The notes beneath the pieces are model-generated. The model saw nothing but the letters and a program-made list of their open reading frames with translations. It made no database searches and was not told where the DNA came from. The position numbers and the translations under genes are program-made. DNA of 7,779 nt, taken from NCBI GenBank assembly GCA_000433135.1, contig HF992003.1, positions 14,143 to 21,921 of the forward strand, in the 5' to 3' direction. The stretch comes from Clostridium sp. CAG:921. GTDB taxonomy: Bacteria > Bacillota > Clostridia > TANB77 > CAG-465. Positions 1 to 6,962 of the stretch are shown here, one piece after another (positions within the stretch are counted from its first letter, which is position 1; every line of letters starts with the position of its first letter).

Positions 1-40
1 AATAAAATTTTTTTATTCTAATATTATTATAATTTAATTC

Positions 41-715
41 TTACGAAATATGTTGTTGCAACATACCTAATAAATCATTAAATTGATTGTATGATTTATA
101 AATCTTTAATTTTTTGTTATAAATTACTGTTCCACTATTTGAAACTGCATAATCACACCTTACTTTTACCGAATGTTTTGAATCTACTATATCATATACT
201 TTTAATATTTCATACACCATTGTGCCATTAATTCTTCTTGTATTTACAGTATCTTCTACCATGCTTGCAATAATTTCTGGATGTTTAATACATATTTCTG
301 CATTTTTGTTAATCGAATAAAGCTGAGCTACACTACCAATAGTACCACCTAAATTTGCTCCTGCTCCATTACTATTTTTGAGAATTCCATCCGCTATAGT
401 TCCAATAGCTAGTCCACTTAAATAAATTCTTAAGTTTGTATTTACAAACATAGCTTCAAAAATTCTTCCATCTTTAGTTGTTGCAAAGCCTACTGATTTA
501 GAGCGCATACCAATCCCCCAAAGTACAGCATAGTATATCATAATAGCAAAAATTGTAAATATTACTGCTAAAATTACGTTAGTGCTTACTTTATCCTCTA
601 AAATTATCATAGAAAACATAAGAACAACAGTTAACAAAACTATAATCCGAAGTTTAGAACCGTTTCCATTTTTTTTGGCAAAATCTTTAGAAAAAACGAA
701 TACTCTATCTATCAC
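41..715 (-). CDS. Unrecognised 224-aa membrane-anchored protein
   Basis: I do not recognise this family. The start is GTG (713-715), chosen because a near-perfect ribosome binding site, GGAGGTGAT (719-727), sits seven bases upstream of it measured from GGAGG. A short basic N-terminus is followed by two clear hydrophobic segments at about residues 23-39 and 46-68, separated by a short charged linker; a weaker hydrophobic stretch lies at about 97-112. A Gly/Asn-rich patch (about 114-127) leads into a mixed, mostly soluble C-terminal half with Lys, Val and Tyr alternation that could be beta-rich (about 165-207). There is no signal-peptide cleavage motif, so a cytoplasmic membrane protein with a soluble C-terminal domain is the likely topology. 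It points the same way as the DUF2207 and smc genes but lies beyond a terminator at 950-986, so it is probably a separate transcript. No G+C-rich terminator hairpin is visible in the 40 bases after its stop. The coding call is firm; the function is unknown. Confidence 0.85.
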   Translation of the reverse strand: MIDRVFVFSKDFAKKNGNGSKLRIIVLLTVVLMFSMIILEDKVSTNVILAVIFTIFAIMIYYAVLWGIGMRSKSVGFATTKDGRIFEAMFVNTNLRIYLSGLAIGTIADGILKNSNGAGANLGGTIGSVAQLYSINKNAEICIKHPEIIASMVEDTVNTRRINGTMVYEILKVYDIVDSKHSVKVRCDYAVSNSGTVIYNKKLKIYKSYNQFNDLLGMLQQHIS

Positions 716-727
716 AATATCACCTCC

Positions 728-949
728 AATTATATAATTTACATTAAATCATATAATAATAAATCTTAGTAAATCATATTACATATCTATCTACTACTTA
801 ATCTTAATTATATATCAAATAAATTCTATCATATAAAATCTTTCTTAGCAATAATATTACAAGATTTAAATAAATAAATTATATACGTCTTTATTGATTT
901 AAAATATTTGTATTTTTTTCATTTTTTTAATAATTTATTGTATATTTTC
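728..949. other. A/T-rich intergenic stretch, no gene seen
   Basis: This lies between the ribosome binding site of the 224-aa gene and the terminator at 950-986 and should hold that gene's minus-strand promoter. TATAAT hexamers on the minus strand occur at 729-734, 807-812 and 878-883. None has a convincing TTGACA-like partner at 16-18 bases, and the first is too close to the ribosome binding site. I therefore do not assign a promoter. A plus-strand open frame across 908-1111 is rejected (see rejected items). Confidence 0.5.
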
Positions 950-986
950 AAAAAAAATTGTCACATTATTAAAAATGTAACAATTT
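950..986 (-). terminator. Intrinsic terminator after the DUF2207 gene
   Basis: Read on the minus strand, arms at 974-986 and 955-967 form a 13-bp stem with a six-base loop (968-973). The single mismatch seen on the plus strand becomes a G-U wobble in the minus-strand RNA. The stem runs directly into eight T residues (complement of A at 950-957, three of which pair in the stem). The wobble and the T-run both fit minus-strand termination; the plus-strand side has no T-run. It lies 64 bases after the stop of the DUF2207 frame and would end a smc-DUF2207 transcript and separate it from the 224-aa gene. Confidence 0.8.
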
Positions 987-1050
987 CTACTATATATCTT
1001 TTAACTTTTTTATTATTATTTATGAAAACTAATCTAAATATTAATAAAAA

Positions 1051-1653
1051 CTACCAAGAACTTCCTCCACTTTCACTATCAGATCCTATTGAATCCAAAC
1101 CACGACCATAGCTAGTATAAGTAGTAGCATCAGTAGCAACTCCAAGAGATAAAACTATTGTATTTTTTAATATTTGATCAAATTCACCAATAGTTGGATT
1201 ATCGCTATTTATATAACACCCACTTATACTACTTAATTTTATATTTTTAATTTTTTTCAAGCAAGTTTTTGAAATTCCTAGTGCACAAATATATGGATAA
1301 ATATTATAAAAATACTCAGGATTTTCATTTATGTATCTCTCTAATTCTTCATTTTTAGCATTTTCTATAAACTTTTTAAATCCAGTTATTTTTTCTAATG
1401 CTTCATTTCCATAAGCAGTTCTTTTTGGCATTATTTTTATAAAGTATAATAATATAGCTACACATATAACTCCAAAAATGTAAGCAATTCCTCCCATAAA
1501 ATTTTGAGAAAATATAGGATATATTATAAACCACAATGAAGCTATAGCAAGTAATCCACAAGATAAAGTTACAGCTAATTTTGGAGCCTTTATTGTACCT
1601 ATGTAACTTGCAAGTAAAAGTGTTAAATTAAATCCGTGGGAATAATAATGCAA
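1051..1653 (-). CDS. DUF2207-type protein, C-terminal part (frame-shifted fragment)
   Basis: This frame encodes the missing C-terminal portion of the gene at 1628-2968. It has hydrophobic segments at about residues 9-18, 27-45 and 54-72. After these come the features I know from DUF2207 C-termini: a basic R-T-x-x-G-N-E-A-L turn (about 78-87), the G-F-K-K-F segment (91-95), N-P-E-Y-F (110-114) followed by P-Y-I-C-A-L-G (120-126), and a Gly/Ser tail ending in Trp (GGSSW). An independent start is unlikely. The first possible codon is TTG at 1651-1653, with no Shine-Dalgarno upstream and inside the preceding coding region, so residues before about position 6 are probably not real. The frame is open only from 1662 because of an in-frame TAG just before. 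I read it as the 3' part of one broken or frame-shifted gene, not a separate gene. The stop is TAG at 1051-1053. Confidence 0.75.
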   Translation of the reverse strand: MHYYSHGFNLTLLLASYIGTIKAPKLAVTLSCGLLAIASLWFIIYPIFSQNFMGGIAYIFGVICVAILLYFIKIMPKRTAYGNEALEKITGFKKFIENAKNEELERYINENPEYFYNIYPYICALGISKTCLKKIKNIKLSSISGCYINSDNPTIGEFDQILKNTIVLSLGVATDATTYTSYGRGLDSIGSDSESGGSSW

Positions 1654-1662
1654 ATAATAACA
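1628..1662 (-). other. Frame-change zone joining the two DUF2207 frames
   Basis: The upstream frame ends at TAA (1628-1630) and the downstream frame is closed by TAG just before 1662, so the shift must fall in these 35 bases. The span 1051-2968 is 1918 bases, one more than a multiple of three. Dropping one base near the CCC at 1638-1640 (minus strand TTCCCACGG) gives a smooth hydrophobic join and a 638-residue protein. The zone also contains a near-direct repeat on the minus strand, TTATTATTT then TTATTATTC. There is no classical slippery heptamer, so mutation or a base-calling error is more likely than programmed frameshifting. Confidence 0.75.
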
Positions 1663-2968
1663 CTATAACTATATTTGTGCCATCAGACAAAGCTGGTTTT
1701 ACTGTTATTAATACAAAAATTGCAATAATCATTAATATAAACCATTTATTTTTATTCTTAGAACTTGGCACAAAAATCTTATCTTTTGTTGAATTTAATT
1801 TACCTATAATTCCACTTACTGTAGTATAAAATTTATTATATAAGTCACATACAGTCACACTTTGCTTAGTTATATTCTCATCTAATTTATTTACTTCTTT
1901 AGTACTTAGTTCTTTTACATCTACATTTTCAAATAATCCATCAAAAAACATCTTCTCATATTCATTATCTTCAGTATATTCTTTTAATTTTGTAACTTTA
2001 AAGCTTCTAACGTTTCCTAAGTTTATTTCTTCTAACTTTAAATAACCTTTATTTGCAAGATAAAGTAGTAGTGACATAACTCCTTCTTTTTCCGCTACTC
2101 CATTATACAAAAAGTTTGCCTCTGCAGGATTATACTTACTTGGAGGATAAGGAGATATAGTATAAGTAAATTTATCATCCTTTCCAAACCTTGACCAAAT
2201 CACATAAGCTATTAAAACAAAAATAATACAAATAGTAATAACAATAACTGAATACTTATCATTATCTACATTATTTGAATTAATAAAATAGCCATCTGGT
2301 AAATCAATTCCAACTGCTAATGCTTCTTTTGGATTTAAAGTAGTTTTTACAGTACCATAGATAGTATTTCCATTTACCTTATACTCAACATTATTACTAC
2401 TATACTCACTATTTCCTATTGAAAATCCAATTGAAGATTCATCAAACGATTTAGGCATTTTTATTGAAAAGCTAATATTTCCTACCTTTGTATCCCATTG
2501 CCCCTCAATTAATCTATAATATAATTCATCTGCACCTTTTACTTTGTCCTTTCCAATACTGCAAGTATACTTAAGTACATATGTATGAGCTCCTGTGTAA
2601 ATATTATTAGAGTTTCCAATTTTTATAACCTTATTTCCATTTTCATCATAAACTGAGCATTCTTCACTCGTTTTTACATCATTTATCTTAACAACACTAC
2701 TTAGCGTAGTTCCGTCTTTTCTTCGTAGTAATCTCCTAATTGGTATTTTTCTTATTATTCCATGCTTTTGTTCATTAAAATATGCAGTTATCGCTTCAGT
2801 TACGTTCAAAGTATTATCTTCATTTACGACCACTTCAACATAATACTTACTTATTACATAACCATCATCATAGCTTACAGCATTAATTTTTGAAAAAACT
2901 GTAAATAGCAACAAGAATAAAATAATAACTTTAAAATAAAAAGTACATTTATTAAAACCTTTTTCCAT
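1628..2968 (-). CDS. DUF2207-type exported membrane protein, N-terminal part
   Basis: The start is ATG at 2966-2968 with AGAGGTG (2974-2980) just upstream. Residues 1-30 form a signal peptide: Lys near the N-terminus, a long hydrophobic core at about 13-25 and a likely cleavage after K-I-N-A. Residues 31-230 match the extracytoplasmic DUF2207 domain as I know it: E-D-N-T-L-N-V-T-E near 50-58, K-H-G-I-I-R-K-I-P at 68-76, and G-Q-W-D plus an N-I-S-F-S-I strand at about 156-169. A membrane helix spans about 240-259. A cytoplasmic segment follows with Y-P-P-S-K-Y-N-P-A-E-A (274-284) and L-A-N-K-G-Y-L (304-310). Further helices lie at about 408-424 and 432-443. Translation then stops abruptly after F-P-R-I, inside a hydrophobic stretch, where relatives continue. 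The remainder is in the next frame at 1051-1653. The molecular function of the family is not established; it is predicted to be a surface membrane protein. The gene lies 66 bases after smc and may share its transcript. Confidence 0.8.
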   Translation of the reverse strand: MEKGFNKCTFYFKVIILFLLLFTVFSKINAVSYDDGYVISKYYVEVVVNEDNTLNVTEAITAYFNEQKHGIIRKIPIRRLLRRKDGTTLSSVVKINDVKTSEECSVYDENGNKVIKIGNSNNIYTGAHTYVLKYTCSIGKDKVKGADELYYRLIEGQWDTKVGNISFSIKMPKSFDESSIGFSIGNSEYSSNNVEYKVNGNTIYGTVKTTLNPKEALAVGIDLPDGYFINSNNVDNDKYSVIVITICIIFVLIAYVIWSRFGKDDKFTYTISPYPPSKYNPAEANFLYNGVAEKEGVMSLLLYLANKGYLKLEEINLGNVRSFKVTKLKEYTEDNEYEKMFFDGLFENVDVKELSTKEVNKLDENITKQSVTVCDLYNKFYTTVSGIIGKLNSTKDKIFVPSSKNKNKWFILMIIAIFVLITVKPALSDGTNIVIVLLFALLFPRI

Positions 2969-2997
2969 TTTTTCACCTCTTAAACAAGAAAATCTTA

Positions 2998-3021
2998 AAT
3001 AATAATAATAATAATAATAAT
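2998..3021. repeat. (AAT)8 trinucleotide microsatellite
   Basis: Eight perfect AAT units (ATT on the minus strand), extended by AA, fill much of the 66-base gap between the smc stop and the DUF2207 start. The repeat ends 29 bases upstream of that start codon and about 17 bases upstream of its ribosome binding site. It lies outside both reading frames, so length changes would not shift a frame but could alter leader or promoter spacing. No terminator hairpin is present in the gap. Confidence 0.95.
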
Positions 3022-3034
3022 AACTTAGACACTT

Positions 3035-6000
3035 TTATTTCATCTTCATTGAAATAACTTTTGATACACCATATTCTTGCATTGTAACGCCATATGTCGA
3101 TGATGCCACTTCCATAGTACCCTTTCTGTGAGTTATAACTATAAACTGCGTATTTTTAGAATATTTTTCAATATATCTTGCAAATCTATGTACATTAACA
3201 TCATCAAGTGCAGCTTCTATTTCGTCAAGTATACAAAATGGTGGTGATTTCAATTTTAAAATTGCAAATAAAAGTGCAGTAGCAGTAAGAGCTCTTTCTC
3301 CACCTGATAACAACATCATACTCTGCAATTTTTTTCCTGGTGGTTGAACTTCTATTTCTATTCCACTCTCAAGCACGTTAGATTCATCTGAGAGTCTTAA
3401 ATCAGCTCGTCCACCACCAAACAGCTCATTAAAAGTTTCATTGAAATTTTCTGTAATTAATTTAAACTGTTTTGAAAACTGGCTTTTCATAATACTAGTC
3501 ATATTATTAATTAAATTATTTAGCTTATCCTTAGTTTCTTCTAAATCATTTTTTTGATTTGTTATAAAGTCATAACGTTTCTTAGTTTCGTTATACTCAT
3601 CAATGCTTGATACATTTACTTCACCTAAATCTTTTATTTGCTTTTTAATAGCTTCTGCTTTTTTTACAATTTTATCTTGTGGCAGTTCTTCAAAAGTAAT
3701 TTTTTCCATAAATGCTTTTGCACTAGATATCGTAAGTTCATAATCATCCCACATTTTATTTTTAGTATTTTCAAGTTCAATATCAAATTTTACTTTTCTT
3801 GCTTCAACTTTAGATTTTTCTTCTTTTAATTTGTTAATATTATTTGAACTAACTACAATACTTTTATCGATTTTTTCTTGTTTTACATCTATTTCATCTT
3901 TCTCATTTTTTAATTTTTTTATAACATCCTGGAAATTTTCTTTAAGATTTTCTTGGTTTTCTATCTTACTATTTAAATTTTCTATCTCAGCCTCGCACAC
4001 TCTAATATTACTACTTGAAAGTTCTATTTGTTCATTTTTTCTATCAATTGAAAATTCAAAATTTTTAATGTCTTGTTCTATTTTTTCTTTCATTTCATCA
4101 ATCGAAGCGACTGACTCATCAAATGAAGAAAGAGAGATTTTTAAATTTACTATATCTTCATTTAAGAAATCCATCTCCTGACTTTTTTCTTTGTTAAATC
4201 TATTATATTCATCAACTACTACTTGATTTTTACTATTTTCTTCATCGATTTTAGAAATTTCATCATTATAACTTGAAATTTTAGATTTTATAGTGTTTGT
4301 TTCTTCGACCAAATTTTTTAAACTTTTACTAGATTCTTCTTTTTGAAGTTCTATTTTTTCAATGTTCTTGTTTACATTTTCAAGTTTTTGTGTAATAGTA
4401 GCAATTTGTATATTAATCTCTTCCCTTTCACTTTTTTGTAAAGAAAGTTCATTTTCAAGATTTTCAATCTCATTATTTCCACTAGCTAACTTTTCTGAAA
4501 TTTCATTAAATTCTTTTTTTAATTTTTCAATGTCTATTTCAAGATTTTCTATCTTCTCTTTTCTACCAATAAGTCCTACACCTTTTTTTACAGACTTACC
4601 ACCAGTTATACTACCAGTAGGTGCTATTAACTCTCCTGAAAGTGTTACTATCCTCAAAGTATTTTTAAAATCTTTTGCTAAAGCTAATGCATTTTCTATA
4701 CTGTCAACAATCAATGTTTGACCTAAACTTAAATTTATTACTTTAGCAAACTTACTATCATATTTTACAAGCTCTGATGCAAGACCAATATACCCAGTAT
4801 ATTTAGTCACTTTCCTATTTAAGTCAAATCTTACCTCTTTTATACCATTAAGTGGTAAAAACGTTGCTCTACCATACTCTTTTTCTTTTAAATAAGCAAT
4901 TATATCTTTTGCTTCACTCTCAGAATTTACAACTATATTTTGCATATACCCGCCAAGTGCTATTTCAAGTGCATACTCATATTTTTCGTCTGTAGAAATA
5001 AGAGATGCAAGAGTACCATATACATTACTGTTATTTTTAGAATATTCAAGTGCCTCTTTAACACTTTTTACATATCCTTCATTTTCATTTTCTAAATTTT
5101 TTAAATAATTTAGTTTTGAAGTAAGTGTCATAACTTCCTGACTTAATTTAGAATGCTCTTCTTTTATACTAAAAACATTACTAGTAATTGCTTGTTTTTT
5201 AGTAATCAAAGCCCCTATTTTCTCATCAAGTGTAGCAAGATTTTTCTTACTATCTCCTAAACTTACACATATTTCTTCTTTTTGCATATTTAGACTATCT
5301 TTTTGAAATACATTTTTTTTGTTATTCTCACTAATATCATTAATTTGTTTTTCATTTGCCTCAATAGTTGCTCCCAAACTGCTTATATCGACTTTCAAAT
5401 CATATTTTCTATCATTTGCAAGATCTATTTCCTTTTTTACTTTGCTTATTTCAACATCTTTTTTATCAAGAGTAAGCATTATTTCATTTAATTTTTCCTG
5501 CTTTTTTAAAAGCTCTTCATCAAATTTTTTCTTACTTTCAAACATACTTTTTCTTTTTTCAAGTCTTTTTTCTATATCTTGTCTTAATAAATCTATCTTC
5601 TTGTTATCCTCATTTATCTCGTCATTCATTCTAAGTATATTTTGTTTATTGTTTAAAATTGTATTTTTTTGAACATCTATTTTAGAATTTAATTTTTCAG
5701 CCTCCGTTTGAATTTCATAAAAATTATTTTGTGTCTGTTCAATTTTACTAGAAATCTCTTGTGCTCTTTGCTTTAACGCTTCTTTTTCATTAGAATACTC
5801 TTCAGAGACTTTAAGTTCTTTTTCAATATCTCCTTCAAAAGTTCTAATCATATCATCGAGTTTTTCAAGATTATTAGCATTTTCTTCTACAATAGATATA
5901 AATAATCTAACATCAAAAACTTTAAGTTCATCCCTAAGTGCTAAATACTTTTTAGCTATTTCTGCCTTTTTTTCAAGTGGTCCAATTGTATTTTCAATTT

Positions 6001-6589
6001 CATTTAAAATATCTCTAACCCTTGCTAATGTTATTTCAGTATTTTCTAATTTTTTGCTTGCTTCTTCCTTTCTAGTTCTATACTTAACAATTCCAGATGC
6101 TTCTTCAAATATATTTCTTCTTTCTTCTGATTTTGTAGAAAGTATTTCATCAATCTTACCCTGAGATATAATGCTATAGCCATCTTTGCCTATACCAGTA
6201 TCCATAAATAGCTCAGTTATATCTTTTAATCTACATTCGTTTCCATTAATTAAGTAATTAGATTCACCAGTCCTATATATTCTTCTGGTTACCACAACTT
6301 CTTTATATTCAACAGGTAACGTAGAATCAGTATTATCTAAATACATAGATACCTCTGCAAATCCCACCTTTTTTCTTGCTTGAGTACCAGCAAATATAAC
6401 GTCTTCCATTTTACCACCACGTAAATTTTTTACGCTTTGTTCTCCAAGTACCCATCTTAATGCATCCGATATGTTACTTTTTCCAGAACCATTAGGCCCT
6501 ACTATTGTAGTAACTCCATCTAAAAAAACTATTTCAGTTTTATCTGCAAAAGATTTAAATCCCTGTAATTCCAATTTTTTTAATTGCAT
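3035..6589 (-). CDS. smc: Chromosome segregation ATPase SMC
   Basis: This is the full-length (1184 aa) structural maintenance of chromosomes protein. With ScpA and ScpB it forms the ring-shaped condensin that loads near origins and compacts and separates sister chromosomes. The N-terminal head carries the Walker A motif G-P-N-G-S-G-K-S (31-38), the N-L-R-G-G-K segment (55-60) and the Q-loop I-S-Q-G-K (141-145, Gln143). A long Lys/Glu-rich coiled coil runs over about 170-510. The globular hinge spans about 515-670, beginning around G525-T-L-A and ending at I-T-G-G-K (Gly663-664). The returning coiled coil covers about 675-1015. The C-terminal head holds the signature L-S-G-G-E (1094-1098), Walker B F-C-I-L-D-E (1118-1123, catalytic Glu1123), D-loop A-L-D-D (1127-1130) and the H-switch T-H-R (His1154). 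All ATPase motifs are intact. The start is ATG with AAGGGG-type ribosome binding site (6597-6604). Upstream, a divergent gene replaces the common rnc neighbour, and ftsY is not downstream. ScpA and ScpB are not in the window. Confidence 0.98.
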   Translation of the reverse strand: MQLKKLELQGFKSFADKTEIVFLDGVTTIVGPNGSGKSNISDALRWVLGEQSVKNLRGGKMEDVIFAGTQARKKVGFAEVSMYLDNTDSTLPVEYKEVVVTRRIYRTGESNYLINGNECRLKDITELFMDTGIGKDGYSIISQGKIDEILSTKSEERRNIFEEASGIVKYRTRKEEASKKLENTEITLARVRDILNEIENTIGPLEKKAEIAKKYLALRDELKVFDVRLFISIVEENANNLEKLDDMIRTFEGDIEKELKVSEEYSNEKEALKQRAQEISSKIEQTQNNFYEIQTEAEKLNSKIDVQKNTILNNKQNILRMNDEINEDNKKIDLLRQDIEKRLEKRKSMFESKKKFDEELLKKQEKLNEIMLTLDKKDVEISKVKKEIDLANDRKYDLKVDISSLGATIEANEKQINDISENNKKNVFQKDSLNMQKEEICVSLGDSKKNLATLDEKIGALITKKQAITSNVFSIKEEHSKLSQEVMTLTSKLNYLKNLENENEGYVKSVKEALEYSKNNSNVYGTLASLISTDEKYEYALEIALGGYMQNIVVNSESEAKDIIAYLKEKEYGRATFLPLNGIKEVRFDLNRKVTKYTGYIGLASELVKYDSKFAKVINLSLGQTLIVDSIENALALAKDFKNTLRIVTLSGELIAPTGSITGGKSVKKGVGLIGRKEKIENLEIDIEKLKKEFNEISEKLASGNNEIENLENELSLQKSEREEINIQIATITQKLENVNKNIEKIELQKEESSKSLKNLVEETNTIKSKISSYNDEISKIDEENSKNQVVVDEYNRFNKEKSQEMDFLNEDIVNLKISLSSFDESVASIDEMKEKIEQDIKNFEFSIDRKNEQIELSSSNIRVCEAEIENLNSKIENQENLKENFQDVIKKLKNEKDEIDVKQEKIDKSIVVSSNNINKLKEEKSKVEARKVKFDIELENTKNKMWDDYELTISSAKAFMEKITFEELPQDKIVKKAEAIKKQIKDLGEVNVSSIDEYNETKKRYDFITNQKNDLEETKDKLNNLINNMTSIMKSQFSKQFKLITENFNETFNELFGGGRADLRLSDESNVLESGIEIEVQPPGKKLQSMMLLSGGERALTATALLFAILKLKSPPFCILDEIEAALDDVNVHRFARYIEKYSKNTQFIVITHRKGTMEVASSTYGVTMQEYGVSKVISMKMK

Positions 6590-6612
6590 ACCTATACCCC
6601 TTTTTCATTAAA

Positions 6613-6641
6613 ATTATATTACAAATACTACATATTTTCAA
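6613..6641 (-). promoter_or_regulatory. Promoter of smc
   Basis: On the minus strand, TTGAAA (6636-6641) and TATAAT (6613-6618) are separated by exactly 17 bases, a near-consensus housekeeping sigma promoter. The expected transcript start, around 6606, leaves a short leader of under 20 bases that just includes the smc ribosome binding site. This indicates smc heads its own transcript. Confidence 0.75.
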
Positions 6642-6654
6642 GAAAATGCTTGAA
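6637..6654. repeat. Inverted repeat overlapping the smc -35 box
   Basis: TTCAAG (6637-6642) and CTTGAA (6649-6654) are perfect six-base inverted arms with a six-base spacer, and one arm overlaps the smc -35 hexamer. This is where a repressor dimer could bind. It could also be chance in A/T-rich DNA; no regulator is identified. Confidence 0.35.
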
Positions 6655-6818
6655 GTTTTGTAAATAATAACTATAAACCTTAAATGTAAAGTTAAGTTCC
6701 AGTGCAAAACTATAACATGTTTTTTTCAATAATATCCCACATAAAAAATTATATATATCAAACTATGTACACAAATTAAAACTTTTATACAATATATTTT
6801 TTATTTAAAAAGGATTCA
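6655..6818. other. Central part of the divergent intergenic region
   Basis: This is the stretch between the smc promoter and the promoter of the repeat-protein gene. Apart from A/T-rich runs I see nothing firm in it. The only short open frame noticed (6717-6779, 20 codons, plus strand) has no ribosome binding site. Confidence 0.4.
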
Positions 6819-6847
6819 TTTACTTTTTATGTAAAACATGATATACT
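6819..6847 (+). promoter_or_regulatory. Extended -10 promoter for the repeat-protein gene
   Basis: TTTACT (6819-6824), a 17-base spacer and TATACT (6842-6847) form a reasonable sigma-A-type promoter. It is strengthened by an extended -10 TG at 6839-6840, which gives TGATATACT. Transcription would begin near 6854 and give a leader of about 109 bases. A second TATAAT at 6874-6879 has no good -35 partner and is a weaker alternative. Confidence 0.55.
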
Positions 6848-6859
6848 TTATACGTAAAA
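6821..6859. repeat. Two 16-base near-repeats flanking the -10 box
   Basis: TACTTTTTATGTAAAA (6821-6836) and TACTTTATACGTAAAA (6844-6859) match at 14 of 16 positions and begin 23 bases apart. The first overlaps the -35/spacer, and the second covers the -10 and the expected start of transcription. With one flanking T, the first copy also has inverted ends, TTTAC/GTAAA. The placement suits paired operator sites; A/T-rich composition makes chance a real alternative. Confidence 0.4.
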
Positions 6860-6890
6860 ATATCTTTAATAATTATAATAATTTATGTTT

Positions 6891-6915
6891 AGGAGGACTT
6901 TATTTCATGATTTAA
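6891..6915 (+). promoter_or_regulatory. Leader minigene: AGGAGG followed by ATG ATT TAA
   Basis: A perfect AGGAGG (6891-6896) stands ten bases before an ATG (6907-6909) whose frame is only two sense codons, ATG ATT, then TAA (6913-6915). It lies inside the predicted leader of the repeat-protein gene, whose own ribosome binding site and start follow about 35-48 bases later in another frame. Such minimal frames can stall or recycle ribosomes. Whether this one is translated is unknown; the motif itself is plain in the sequence. Confidence 0.45.
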
Positions 6916-6921
6916 AGCAAC

Positions 6922-6941
6922 AATTTAATTTTAAATTTTTT
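6922..6941 (+). promoter_or_regulatory. A/T-only hairpin with T-run in the leader
   Basis: AATTTAA (6922-6928) and TTAAATT (6931-6937) are perfect seven-base inverted arms with little loop, continuing into further T residues up to 6941. It sits between the two-codon frame and the ribosome binding site of the repeat gene. The shape resembles an attenuator, but an all A/T stem is weak, so it may be incidental. Confidence 0.3.
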
Positions 6942-6962
6942 ATTATAATAGGAGTGTACCAT

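Noticed and set aside
1..16. AATAAAA/TTTTATT inverted repeat after the 224-aa gene, as a terminator
   Set aside because: The stem is all A/T with almost no loop and the window edge cuts the context, so I would not call termination.
908..1111. Plus-strand open frame of 67 codons
   Set aside because: It is low-complexity Phe/Leu/Asn from A/T-rich DNA, has no ribosome binding site, crosses the minus-strand terminator at 950-986 and ends antisense to the DUF2207 C-terminus.
1651..1653. TTG as an independent start for the downstream DUF2207 frame
   Set aside because: There is no Shine-Dalgarno upstream and it lies within conserved coding sequence, so a frame change within one gene explains the data better.
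3199..3226. SMC Walker B region reading D-E-I-E-A-A-L-D-D instead of the D-E-V-D-A-A-L-D type
   Set aside because: The catalytic Glu and the D-loop Asp are present. Ile/Glu replacements here are ordinary variation that I recall from clostridial SMC proteins.
3638..5672. Several plus-strand open frames inside smc
   Set aside because: They are Phe/Ser/Ile-rich shadows of the Lys/Glu-rich SMC coiled coils on the opposite strand, without ribosome binding sites.
6717..6779. Plus-strand 20-codon open frame in the divergent region
   Set aside because: There is no ribosome binding site, and the composition is what random A/T-rich DNA would give.
6590..6962. Search for a riboswitch, T-box or small RNA in the divergent region
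   Set aside because: I found no G+C-containing stems or conserved aptamer motifs, only A/T hairpins.
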